DNA of 64,000 bases from the NCBI GenBank assembly GCA_029260555.1, contig JAJDCZ010000022.1, forward strand, positions 62,001 through 126,000, written 5' to 3'. The stretch is from Phycisphaerales bacterium (GTDB taxonomy: Bacteria; Planctomycetota; Phycisphaerae; Phycisphaerales; UBA1924). Positions 53,441 to 61,708 of the stretch are shown in pieces. The notes below the pieces were generated by a model that saw only the letters and a list, made by a program, of their open reading frames with translations, did no database searches and was not told where the DNA came from. A program made the position numbers and the translations under genes. Every line of letters begins with the position of its first letter. Positions within the stretch are counted from its first letter, which is position 1.

Positions 53441-54598
53441 TCAGCCGAGTTTTTTGAGCCTCATTGTCAACTCGTCGCGGTTGGGGGTTGCTTCCATGGC
53501 GACGCGCATGTGGATGAACTCGGATTCAACGAGATCGACGAGCGACTGGTTGAAGTCGCGCATCCCCGAGTTCTGGGCTTCCACGGACTTGAGGAACTCA
53601 TGGAGCTCGCCTTCACGGGCTTCAAGGATGTGTTTCTGGACCACGGTGTTGTTGATGAGGATTTCGATGGCGGGGATGCGGTGAATGTCAGGGTGGAGCG
53701 TGGGCAGGAGTTTCTGGTAGACGAATGAGCGCATCTGGTAGCCGAGCACTTTCCTGACCTGTTCGACATCTTCTGGTGGGAAGAGCGAATAGATACGGCT
53801 GAAGGTTTGAGTTGTGCTCGAAGCATGGATGGTTCCATAGACAAGGTGGCCGGTTTCGGCAGCGGTGAGAGCTGCTTCAAAGGTTTCAGCATCGCGCATT
53901 TCACCGATGAGCACGATGTCAGGGTTTTCACGGACGAGGGCACGAAGGGCGATTTTAAAGTCCAGGCAGTCGATGCCGATTTCGCGTTGGTTAATGGTCG
54001 CCATCTTGTCTTCAAAGATGTATTCGATGGGATCTTCGATGGTGACAATATGGACTGGTTTTTGCTGATTGACAAAGTCGAGCATGGAGGCGATGGTGGT
54101 GGACTTGCCTGAGCCTGTCACGCCACAGAGGAGCACGATGCCCTGAGGCTGAAGTGCGATATCACTCATGATGGGTGGAAGGTGGAGCCCTTCAAAGGGG
54201 AGGATGTTGCTGGTGATAAGGCGGGCTGCGATTGAGAGCTTGCCACGGGCTTGAAAGAGGTTGACGCGAAAGCGGTTGTCATCGTCGTAGTCGTAGGCAA
54301 AGTCGACCGAGCCGAACTTGTGCAGATCAGCAAACTGATCTTCGGTAAGGACATGTTTGGTGATAGAGAGGAACTCCTCAGCGGTGAGTGCTGGTGTGTT
54401 CAGCGGCTTGAGCGCACCTTTGAGCCTGATGGTCGGGGGGCGGCCGGTTTTCATGAGCAAGTCAGAGGCTTTGAACTTGATGGTGGCTTTGAGGAAATCA
54501 CCGAAGCGTGTTGCATGGGGGTCATGCTTGGCATCAGGGTCAAGGCTGACATGACCTGTAGGAGATGGAGCGGCTTGGGTATCAGATGAGAGAGGCAT
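53441..54598 (-). CDS. pilT: PilT-like twitching/retraction ATPase
   Basis: 385 residues. Hexameric ATPase of the type IV pilus retraction class: Walker A GVTGSGKSTT, Asp box IVTIEDPIEYIFE, Walker B ALRENPDIVLIGEMRD (Ala-Leu-Val-Arg-Glu), and His box GHLVYGTIHASS, all intact. DLLMKTGRPPTIRLKG is the PilT N-terminal domain. A Ser/Pro/Asp-rich leader of about 25 residues precedes it. ATG 54598 is chosen by family start; AGGAG lies somewhat far (13 bases) upstream. It is followed by the broken GspE-like gene on the same strand. No pilin or assembly gene is next to it. Confidence 0.9.
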   Translation of the reverse strand: MPLSSDTQAAPSPTGHVSLDPDAKHDPHATRFGDFLKATIKFKASDLLMKTGRPPTIRLKGALKPLNTPALTAEEFLSITKHVLTEDQFADLHKFGSVDFAYDYDDDNRFRVNLFQARGKLSIAARLITSNILPFEGLHLPPIMSDIALQPQGIVLLCGVTGSGKSTTIASMLDFVNQQKPVHIVTIEDPIEYIFEDKMATINQREIGIDCLDFKIALRALVRENPDIVLIGEMRDAETFEAALTAAETGHLVYGTIHASSTTQTFSRIYSLFPPEDVEQVRKVLGYQMRSFVYQKLLPTLHPDIHRIPAIEILINNTVVQKHILEAREGELHEFLKSVEAQNSGMRDFNQSLVDLVESEFIHMRVAMEATPNRDELTMRLKKLG

Positions 54599-54889
54599 TG
54601 TTTTGTATGAGCTCCTGGAGCCAGAATGAAAGGGGTTCTCCATCGAACGATTTGATTCGCAGGTGGTGAACCGGGTTGTGGGCATCAGCCGCTGTGGAAA
54701 ACGAGCATCCACAACTGAGCCTCGTTGAACAAGCGTAGCGGGTCCGGGTGTGCCCGGCGAGAGACAGACATCGCCAAAGCGGTCGCCAGCAAGCTATTCG
54801 CATCAGAACGCGTCTGGTTGCCAGATTTGGGCCAGAGGGTTGAGCTTTGAGAGCCAGTTGTCTGACCCGATAAACAGCTCGAGGCTGAG
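54599..54889. other. Intergenic region between the ABC exporter operon and pilT
   Basis: 291 bases, both flanking genes on the minus strand. It contains a short GC-rich dyad near 54740-54760 (CCGGGTGTGCCCGG), which could be a terminator-like hairpin without a T-run. Otherwise nothing recognisable. Confidence 0.35.
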
Positions 54890-57001
54890 TCAGCGATGAG
54901 TGATTTTCAGCATGAGACCAATGATCAGCACAAGCAGAGGCAGGCCTGCGATGAGCAGGAATCGGATGAGGCTGAGTTTGCGGGGTTCGATGGCACGGAT
55001 CATGGGGATGGCCTGAGTGGTGATGCTGCGGGCGATGAGCTCGTCCTGATGGGCAAGCCAGCGGATCGAGGCATCAAAGAGTTCGAGGTTGCCTGGCCAG
55101 GTTCGGGCAGCCCGGTTATCGATGAGGCGCTGGTTTTGAGCGATGCGATCAAAGAACCAGCCGCTGGCACCGATCGTGATGAGCCTTTGTGGAGCAGCTC
55201 CGGGCATGGAGCGTTGGACCGCCATGGCGACGGGCCAGGGGCCTTGGGTATCGTCAGCATCAGAATCAGGCGTGGGGGATGATTCCATAAGTGAGCGGTA
55301 TTGTCTGGGCGTGCGGTAGAGGGTCTGCCAGTCGCTTTCTGCCCAGCCTGCACCTGCAGGGATCTGATAGAGCACCCAGGTGGAATTGTCTGAGCCTGTT
55401 GCTCTCATGGGAACAGGCCAGGGGAAGTAGGTCTGGAGATTGGCGATGGCCTGGGCGATGGGGTTGTCACCTGGGGCTGCGAGCAGTTGCCAGTCGGGTT
55501 CAACGCGGCTTGTCCCGGATGTGACATCCATGTGAAGCAGGGGTCTTGCTGTGTCAGCGAGGATGCCCAGAGGCTCGATAGCCTGAGCAATGGGATCAGG
55601 TTGACCAAGTGCGGAAAGCGGGGAAGGCGTGAGTGAGAGCAGGACATTTTCGCCAGCATCGAGGAGTGTGGTGAGTGTTGTTGCCAGCGCTGCGGTGCGT
55701 TTGACGCCTGAAGCAGAGTCCTGAGTTGAAGCAGCATCGACGCTGGTGGGGATGACGATGAAGACGACGGGGCTGTTGGGGGTCGTGGGTTGAGGTTGAG
55801 GCATTGGCGGGTTGGCAGCGACTGCCCATTCTTTGAGGTCAAAGCGTTTTTGTGCTGCGTGTTCAAAGAGTTGCTGAAATCCCGGTGCTTCATCAAAGAA
55901 TGGGCGTGGTTCGCCATGGACGATGATGACGGTGGGGTTGATGGGTGAGGCGATGGCGGACAGCCCAATGGCAATGAGGCGTTCAGCGTTTTGGGTCAGG
56001 TCTGCTCGTGCGCCGCCTGCAGCATCGATCAAACGCGCAGGTGGGAAGATGCGGTCAAACGAGATGGCTGCCAGAGGCGTGCCTGCAGGACCGATGATGA
56101 GCACCGCTGACTGTGATTCAAGAGCAGAGGCAACTCGGAGCACATCTACAGGCTCAAAGAGCTGAAGTTGATCGCTTGTTGATGCCAGAGCATCGTGGAC
56201 TTGCAGAAGCTGATCCGTGATTGAAGCTGCAGATGAGGTGGAAGTTTCGTTCATGCCCTCAGCCTGGGAGAACTCGTTGAGATCGTGAGCGAGTTGATTC
56301 AGCGCAGAGATTGTCTCGCTCAGCCCGCGGGTGAGAGAGGTCTTTGCTTCGATCAGGGGGGGAAGTTTTTGTGTTGTATCCAGGAACTGTTCTTTTGCTG
56401 AGGCTGAGGCTGCGGTGAGATTCTCACTGGTCACACGCAAGAGCGAGGCTCGTTGACGGAAATACTTGCGGAGATTGTCTGCATTTGGGGTTTGAGCAGG
56501 CAGATTGAGCGCGATGGAGCTGAGAGAGGGTGCAAGATTCTGGAGTGCTGTGCCAGCTTGTAAAAGCGTGTCCGCAGCGATCAGGATGGCCTGGGTCTGC
56601 TCAGCGATGGGGGATTTGTCACGATCGACAAGTTGATCGATGAGCTGATCGAAATCGCCAGGTCCCTGAGATGATGCGGTGTCAATGAAGGTGTGGGTGA
56701 GGTTCTGGCTTGCGCGTTCCATGCGATCAAGCACCGTCCGGGCAGCATCGACAGCACGGCGGTCCAGAGTTGAGATGGGACCTGCGATGACACAGCGGAC
56801 GGGCTGATCAAGCAAGTCCAGGATGCGACTGGTTTGTGGAGCCAGTTGATGAGCGCGCGTGGCAGTGACATCCAAGCGGATTTTGGCCTGATCAGTGAGC
56901 CACATGGCGAGGATTATGGAAACGGTGGCAGCGGTGATGGTGAGAGCTGTGCGAAGTGCCCAGCGGGCTGCAGCGGATCTGCGGGCGTGTGGTGTGTTCA
57001 T
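54890..57001 (-). CDS. Gld-type ABC-associated membrane protein (GldG-like)
   Basis: 703 residues. An N-terminal membrane segment (about 13-33) then VTATRAHQLAPQTSRILDLL, the mark of ABC-transport-associated auxiliary proteins of the GldG type, and a closing membrane segment (about 680-700) at the C-terminus. The large periplasmic part (residues 34-675) includes a predicted coiled-coil stretch (about 130-260) and a Rossmann-like middle (VIIVHGEPRPFFDEAPGF). In the related gliding-motility system GldG works with GldA (ATPase) and GldF (permease). The ATG overlaps the permease stop by 4 bases. Its exact role in planctomycetes is unknown. Confidence 0.82.
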   Translation of the reverse strand: MNTPHARRSAAARWALRTALTITAATVSIILAMWLTDQAKIRLDVTATRAHQLAPQTSRILDLLDQPVRCVIAGPISTLDRRAVDAARTVLDRMERASQNLTHTFIDTASSQGPGDFDQLIDQLVDRDKSPIAEQTQAILIAADTLLQAGTALQNLAPSLSSIALNLPAQTPNADNLRKYFRQRASLLRVTSENLTAASASAKEQFLDTTQKLPPLIEAKTSLTRGLSETISALNQLAHDLNEFSQAEGMNETSTSSAASITDQLLQVHDALASTSDQLQLFEPVDVLRVASALESQSAVLIIGPAGTPLAAISFDRIFPPARLIDAAGGARADLTQNAERLIAIGLSAIASPINPTVIIVHGEPRPFFDEAPGFQQLFEHAAQKRFDLKEWAVAANPPMPQPQPTTPNSPVVFIVIPTSVDAASTQDSASGVKRTAALATTLTTLLDAGENVLLSLTPSPLSALGQPDPIAQAIEPLGILADTARPLLHMDVTSGTSRVEPDWQLLAAPGDNPIAQAIANLQTYFPWPVPMRATGSDNSTWVLYQIPAGAGWAESDWQTLYRTPRQYRSLMESSPTPDSDADDTQGPWPVAMAVQRSMPGAAPQRLITIGASGWFFDRIAQNQRLIDNRAARTWPGNLELFDASIRWLAHQDELIARSITTQAIPMIRAIEPRKLSLIRFLLIAGLPLLVLIIGLMLKITHR

Positions 57002-57723
57002 CGCCACCTCCGCATGGTGAGGGCTGCGGTTGCAAGCACGAGGAACCAGAGGGACCATGAGAGGAAGAAGACGATGTGACTCAGGTCAATCACGCCAGTG
57101 GCAAAGTCGCGGATGCGCCGGGTGAGTGAAAGCCAGGCAATCGCAGAATCCAGAGGCGGAGGCAGATTGGCTGATGCCAGTGTCGATGAGACAACCAGAA
57201 GCCCGAGCAGAAAGAAAAGCGTTGCCAGAAAAGCAAGTGTCTGACTGGGTGTGAGTGCTGAAGCCAGTGTGCCGACACTGAGAAAGAGGCAACTGAGCAA
57301 AATAAGGCACAGGTAGCCCGCCACGATGGGGCCTGGGTCTGGTGCAGGGTCTGCTGAGACAATGAGTACGATGATGTAGAGGAGTGTGGGGGCGAGCATG
57401 GTGATGACGAAGCCCAATGCTGCAGCAAACTTGCCCGCGATGACAGAGACATCAGAGACAGGGCTTGTGAGCAGCATTTCAATGGTGCCGACGCGGTACT
57501 CGTCGCTCATGAGCTTCATCGAGATGGCGGGCGCTACGGGAAGGAGCAACCAGCCTGAGAGGGCAAAGAAAGCCTGAAGACTGGCGGGGCTGCCGGGCTG
57601 AAAGGTGATCAGCGAGAACACGGTGCCTGTGAGTAAGAGGAACAGGGCGATGGAGATCCACCCCGCGGGTGAGCGGAACAGCGAACGATATTCTCGCGTG
57701 GCGATGGCTAGTGCTGCGGTCAT
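56998..57723 (-). CDS. ABC-2 type permease (GldF-like)
   Basis: 241 residues with six hydrophobic segments; REYRSLFRSPAGWISIALFLLL at the start and SPVSDVSVIAGKFAAALGFV in the first periplasmic loop are ABC-2 permease marks. Works with the ATPase encoded upstream and the GldG-like protein downstream; both junctions are 4-base ATGA overlaps, so the three are co-translated. Substrate unknown; this group is related to exporters of polysaccharides, drugs or envelope components. Confidence 0.88.
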   Translation of the reverse strand: MTAALAIATREYRSLFRSPAGWISIALFLLLTGTVFSLITFQPGSPASLQAFFALSGWLLLPVAPAISMKLMSDEYRVGTIEMLLTSPVSDVSVIAGKFAAALGFVITMLAPTLLYIIVLIVSADPAPDPGPIVAGYLCLILLSCLFLSVGTLASALTPSQTLAFLATLFFLLGLLVVSSTLASANLPPPLDSAIAWLSLTRRIRDFATGVIDLSHIVFFLSWSLWFLVLATAALTMRRWR

Positions 57724-58709
57724 TGGATCTCCTGTGGCGAATCTTCTGCTTCAATAAGCTCCAGAAACATGCGCTCCAGCGAGACATTTTCAGCGTGCAA
57801 CTCACGAATCAGCAGGCCTGATTTGAATGCTGCCCGTGCAATGGATTCACGCAGATCGCCGGTGTTGGAGTGGTCAGGATCAACATCAACCTTGAGTTTG
57901 TGCCAGGTATCAGTGGTGTAGGAGGCATCGGTTGAGGAGAAACGGGTGATTTTTTTGACACCTGGGATGGCGCGGAGGATGGCTGCGGGGTCTGGTGTTG
58001 TGGAAGTGGGCAGGATCTCAACAGTACAGCTTGGTGAGGCTGACTGGGCTTGGGTGAGTTCGTCAGTCGGGGCGTCAGCTCGGACTTTGCCTCGGGCGAT
58101 GATGATGATGCGCTGGCAGGTTAGCTGGATTTCGGAGAGGATGTGGGAGCTGATGAGGAGGGTGTGGGTTTGGCCTAGTTCGTGCATGAGTTTGCGGGTT
58201 TCGAGGATTTGGGAGGGGTCCAGGCCATTGGTTGGCTCGTCGAGCACGATGACGGGTGGATTGTGGACAATGGCGCTGGCAAGCCCCACGCGCTGGCGAT
58301 AGCCTTTTGAGAGATGCCCGATGGGACGGCTCTGCATTTCGTTGAGCCAGCAGCGCTCCAGAGCATGGTCGATGGCGGAGTTTCGTTTGTTGCGAGGGAT
58401 GCCAAAGAGTCTGGCACGATGGGCGAGATATTCCCTTGGAGTCATTTCAGGGTAAATAGGGGCGGATTCGGGCAGATAACCGATATTTTTGCGTGCATTG
58501 ATTGCATCAGCGTTCATATTCTGATCTGCGATGGTCACGGTGCCTTGGTCTGGAGTCAGAAAACCGGTGATCATGCGGATGGTTGTGGTCTTGCCTGCTC
58601 CATTTGGTCCCAGGAGACCTGCAACAATGCCTTTGGGCAGGGAAAACGACACATCTGAGACAGCCAGGACTCGGCCGAAGGATTTGCGGAGGCTTTGAAC
58701 ATGGATCAT
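57720..58709 (-). CDS. ABC transporter ATP-binding protein (GldA-like)
   Basis: 329 residues. Walker A GPNGAGKTTTIRMI (about 37-50), signature LSKGYRQRVGLA, Walker B VIVLDEPTNGLDPSQILE and the switch His in LISSHILSEIQ are intact. The C-terminal 100 residues are the regulatory domain common in the CcmA/GldA family. ATG 58709 begins MIHVQSLRKSFG. First gene of the operon; divergent from the receiver protein gene 117 bases away. Confidence 0.92.
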   Translation of the reverse strand: MIHVQSLRKSFGRVLAVSDVSFSLPKGIVAGLLGPNGAGKTTTIRMITGFLTPDQGTVTIADQNMNADAINARKNIGYLPESAPIYPEMTPREYLAHRARLFGIPRNKRNSAIDHALERCWLNEMQSRPIGHLSKGYRQRVGLASAIVHNPPVIVLDEPTNGLDPSQILETRKLMHELGQTHTLLISSHILSEIQLTCQRIIIIARGKVRADAPTDELTQAQSASPSCTVEILPTSTTPDPAAILRAIPGVKKITRFSSTDASYTTDTWHKLKVDVDPDHSNTGDLRESIARAAFKSGLLIRELHAENVSLERMFLELIEAEDSPQEIQ

Positions 58710-58826
58710 TGCAAGACAATATGCTCTTTTTTTGTGTCGCAATCAAGTCTGAGGCGATGATTGGTCTTGTGCGTAGGGCTGGTTAGCAGATACAGTGGGT
58801 ATCTGGAGTGTTGCGGGATCAAGTTG

Positions 58827-60629
58827 ATGGCAAAAGATCGACCCAAAATACTGGTGCTTGGGGGACCGGGCTTGAAGCCCGAGGCTCTCAGCAAGAGGCT
58901 TGGCGATCACTTTGAGGTGGTCGTGGTGGGGGATGGTGCCGCGGTTGAGCCTTATGCAGCGATTCTGGTCGATGCGGGTTTTGAGGGGGTTGGAAATGGG
59001 GTGGGTGATGGCGTGCCTTCGCTGGAACTGCTGGATGCGATTGGCGAAGGCGTGTGCGTGGTGGAGCCGAGCGGGGTGGTAAGCTGGTCGAACCGATGTT
59101 TTTCAGAATTTGACGAGTCGACACAGAATCGTGTATCGACGATCTGTCGGAAAGCTGCACGCTGGTTTGTTCAACGCGCTGAAGCTGCGGGTGTGAGGGG
59201 GGGACGGGGTGTTAGTGGGGGGGATGTGGGGAGTGGGGTAGGAGGGGAATCAGGGGACGATGATCAGGGCTGGGTTGAAGGGACGGATGAGGATTGTCGA
59301 CATTTTGAAATTGCATCACATGACCAGTCCCGGTTCTATGAGATTTTGACATGGCCCATGTGGGAGGGTGAGGGGGATGCGCGTCATCTTGAGCATGTCG
59401 CTGCGGTGGTGCGGGATGTTTCAGAATCCCGGCGGATTCGACAGAAGATGGAAGCGATTGATCTGGCAGGCGGCGAACTGGTGCGGCTGGATGCTGATGC
59501 GGTGCGTGGTATGAATGTCATGGAACGCCTGAGCCTGCTGGAAAAAAAAGTGGTCAAGTACTCGCGTGACCTGCTTCACTTTGACCATTTTACGATTCGA
59601 CTGATCGATCCATACTCGGGCAGACTTGAGACGGTGATGGCCTGTGGGTTGCCACCTGAAGCAATGGATCTCGAGCTGTATCCTCTTGTCGATGACAACG
59701 GGATCAGTGGCTATGTCGCAGCAACAGGCAAGGCGTGGCTCTGTGCTGATACGGAAAAGGATGAACGATATCTGCCAGGTCTGGTTAACGCCCGCAGTTC
59801 GCTGACCATTCCATTAAGGCTCCACGACAAGGTGATCGGGGTTCTGGATGTTGAATCCAAGCAGCCTCACGCCTTTGCTGAAGAAGATCGGCAGTTCGGT
59901 GAGATATTCGCCCGGTATGTCGCCATCGCGATTCAGACGCTTGACCTGCTGGTGGTCGAACGCTCGAGCACCAACGAGGCCCTCAGCGGGCAGGTGCGTG
60001 GCGAACTTGTTGAGCCTCTGGAAGACATCCTGCGTGAAACTGATTGGCTTGAAGCGCAGGACAAGCAGGTTGATGCAGAGACGGCAATACACATTGCAAA
60101 GATCAAGGCAGATGTCGATACGATTCAGCGTCGGGTGAGCAATGTGGCATCTGGGCCTCAGACTTTGCTGGGTGTCGAGCGAGAGGCCCAGACCTCCAAG
60201 CCTGATCCAATGTTGATGGGGCGGCGGATATTGGTGGCTGATGATGAGAAGAAAGTTCGCAAGATCATTGCTGATGTGTTGCGCCGCCGGGGGTGCGAGG
60301 TGGTGGAGTGTCCCAGTGGTGCTGAGGCGATCATTCAGCTCAATCGCGTCGCTGAGGGCAAGAGCCAACCCTTTGACATTGTTCTGAGCGATATCAAGAT
60401 GCCCGATCATAACGGGTATGAGGTGTTTTCAACATCCAAACGCTGTCAGCCCAACTTGCCGGTGATTTTGATGACCGGCTTTGGATATGACCCGCACCAT
60501 TCGATTGTGCGTGCTTCGCAAGACGGGCTGCAATGTGTATTGTTCAAGCCCTTCCAGGTGGACCGGATGATCGAGGAAGTAAAAAAAGCGATTGCTGATC
60601 AGGATGGTGCAGAGACGCTGACCGAGTAA
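58827..60629 (+). CDS. PAS/GAF/receiver signalling protein without kinase
   Basis: 600 residues. A PAS-like unit (LLDAIGEGVCVVEPSGVVSW, about 70-100) lies behind a short receiver-like N-terminal stretch (KILVLGGPGL). A GAF domain spans about 245-400 (DHFTIRLIDPYSGRLE, IPLRLHDKVIGVLDVESKQP). A complete receiver domain spans about 472-590, with the phosphate acceptor Asp522 in LSDIKMP and Lys574 in FKPF. There is no histidine-kinase or output domain between, so it would need an outside kinase. Gly-rich, low-complexity insert near residues 130-155. Read as a single-domain-output regulator sensing a small molecule. Confidence 0.8.
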   Translation: MAKDRPKILVLGGPGLKPEALSKRLGDHFEVVVVGDGAAVEPYAAILVDAGFEGVGNGVGDGVPSLELLDAIGEGVCVVEPSGVVSWSNRCFSEFDESTQNRVSTICRKAARWFVQRAEAAGVRGGRGVSGGDVGSGVGGESGDDDQGWVEGTDEDCRHFEIASHDQSRFYEILTWPMWEGEGDARHLEHVAAVVRDVSESRRIRQKMEAIDLAGGELVRLDADAVRGMNVMERLSLLEKKVVKYSRDLLHFDHFTIRLIDPYSGRLETVMACGLPPEAMDLELYPLVDDNGISGYVAATGKAWLCADTEKDERYLPGLVNARSSLTIPLRLHDKVIGVLDVESKQPHAFAEEDRQFGEIFARYVAIAIQTLDLLVVERSSTNEALSGQVRGELVEPLEDILRETDWLEAQDKQVDAETAIHIAKIKADVDTIQRRVSNVASGPQTLLGVEREAQTSKPDPMLMGRRILVADDEKKVRKIIADVLRRRGCEVVECPSGAEAIIQLNRVAEGKSQPFDIVLSDIKMPDHNGYEVFSTSKRCQPNLPVILMTGFGYDPHHSIVRASQDGLQCVLFKPFQVDRMIEEVKKAIADQDGAETLTE

Positions 60630-60693
60630 GAGCCTCAGGCAGTCTCCAAGGGTGCGGGGGATGATGGCAGATAGTAAGGGAGCCTGGGTGGGG

Positions 60694-61611
60694 TTAGTTT
60701 TTTCTTGTGCCCACGATCACGCGGTCCAGGCCTTCGAAATCTTTAAGTATGGTCGGTTCGGTGATGACGGGTGATGCTGCCAGTTGATCTCGTGCCTGCT
60801 GGGCGTGGCTGTCAGCAACTTCGATGATGATCTGTCCGCCGGGTTTGAGCAGGTCGATGCCATTTTCGATGATGGGGTTGATGAATGAGAGGCCATCAGT
60901 GCCGCCCCTGAGGGCGAGGGCTGGTTCGTGGTCTTTGACATTGGGCTCGACCGTGTCCCATTCATGATCGGGGATATAAGGCGGGTTTGAAACGAGATAA
61001 TCAATCTCGCCTCGGTTGCCAATAGCGGGGTGGTTCAAGATGGGTTCAAGCAGATCGCCAGCCAGGAAATCGATGCGCGTCTCGACGCTGTGGTGAACCG
61101 CATTTTCATGGGCCAGGACCAGTGCATCTTCAGACAGGTCGGTTGCGACAGCGCGAGCGTGAGGCAGGTGTTTCATGAGCGAGATGGCGATGCAGCCGCT
61201 GCCGGTGCAGACATCTGCAATGAACAAGCCATCGCCCTGGGGAGAGCTTTTGACAGCACGGGTATGTTGAAGAATGTGCTCGACGATCGTTTCGGTGCTT
61301 GGGCGAGGGATGAGCACGCGGTGGTCAACATGAAACTCCATGCCGAAGAAGAACGCCTGACCTGTGAGATATTGCACGGGCTCGTGTTTGAGAGCACGGG
61401 TGACGAGGTCTCTGAGGCTTTGGCGTTCCAGTGGTGTCGCGGGTCGATCGGTTTCCATGTAGAGGCGCAGGCGATCGCCGCCGATGACATGGGTGAGCAG
61501 GATCTCAGCACTGAGTTTGGGCGAATCCAGGCCTTTGGCTGAAAAGGCTTTGCTCATCCAGTCCAGAAGCGTGCGTGTGGTCCAGACCTGTTGTGAAGGC
61601 GAAGCTGACAT
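60694..61611 (-). CDS. prmC: Peptide chain release factor N5-glutamine methyltransferase PrmC
   Basis: Methylates the Gln of the GGQ motif in release factors 1 and 2. 305 residues: a helical N-terminal domain, then a SAM-binding Rossmann fold with ADVCTGSGCIAISL, and the catalytic DYLVSNPPYIPDHEWD carrying the NPPY motif. ALRGGTDGLSFI is a further PrmC block. It begins MSASPSQQVW. No prfA is next to it here; the usual prfA-prmC pair is broken. Confidence 0.94.
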   Translation of the reverse strand: MSASPSQQVWTTRTLLDWMSKAFSAKGLDSPKLSAEILLTHVIGGDRLRLYMETDRPATPLERQSLRDLVTRALKHEPVQYLTGQAFFFGMEFHVDHRVLIPRPSTETIVEHILQHTRAVKSSPQGDGLFIADVCTGSGCIAISLMKHLPHARAVATDLSEDALVLAHENAVHHSVETRIDFLAGDLLEPILNHPAIGNRGEIDYLVSNPPYIPDHEWDTVEPNVKDHEPALALRGGTDGLSFINPIIENGIDLLKPGGQIIIEVADSHAQQARDQLAASPVITEPTILKDFEGLDRVIVGTRKN

Positions 61612-61708
61612 GCCAAGAGTTTATCACCAATGCCAAGATGCAGGCGAAAGAATCTGATAAGACGGGTTCGATTGCGATCTCTCTGACAGGCTTGAGGTGA
61701 GAAGCTGA

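Noticed and set aside
54582-54803. Minus-strand frame of 73 codons upstream of pilT.
   Set aside because: It overlaps the pilT start region, has no ribosome binding site and shows no protein-like conservation pattern.
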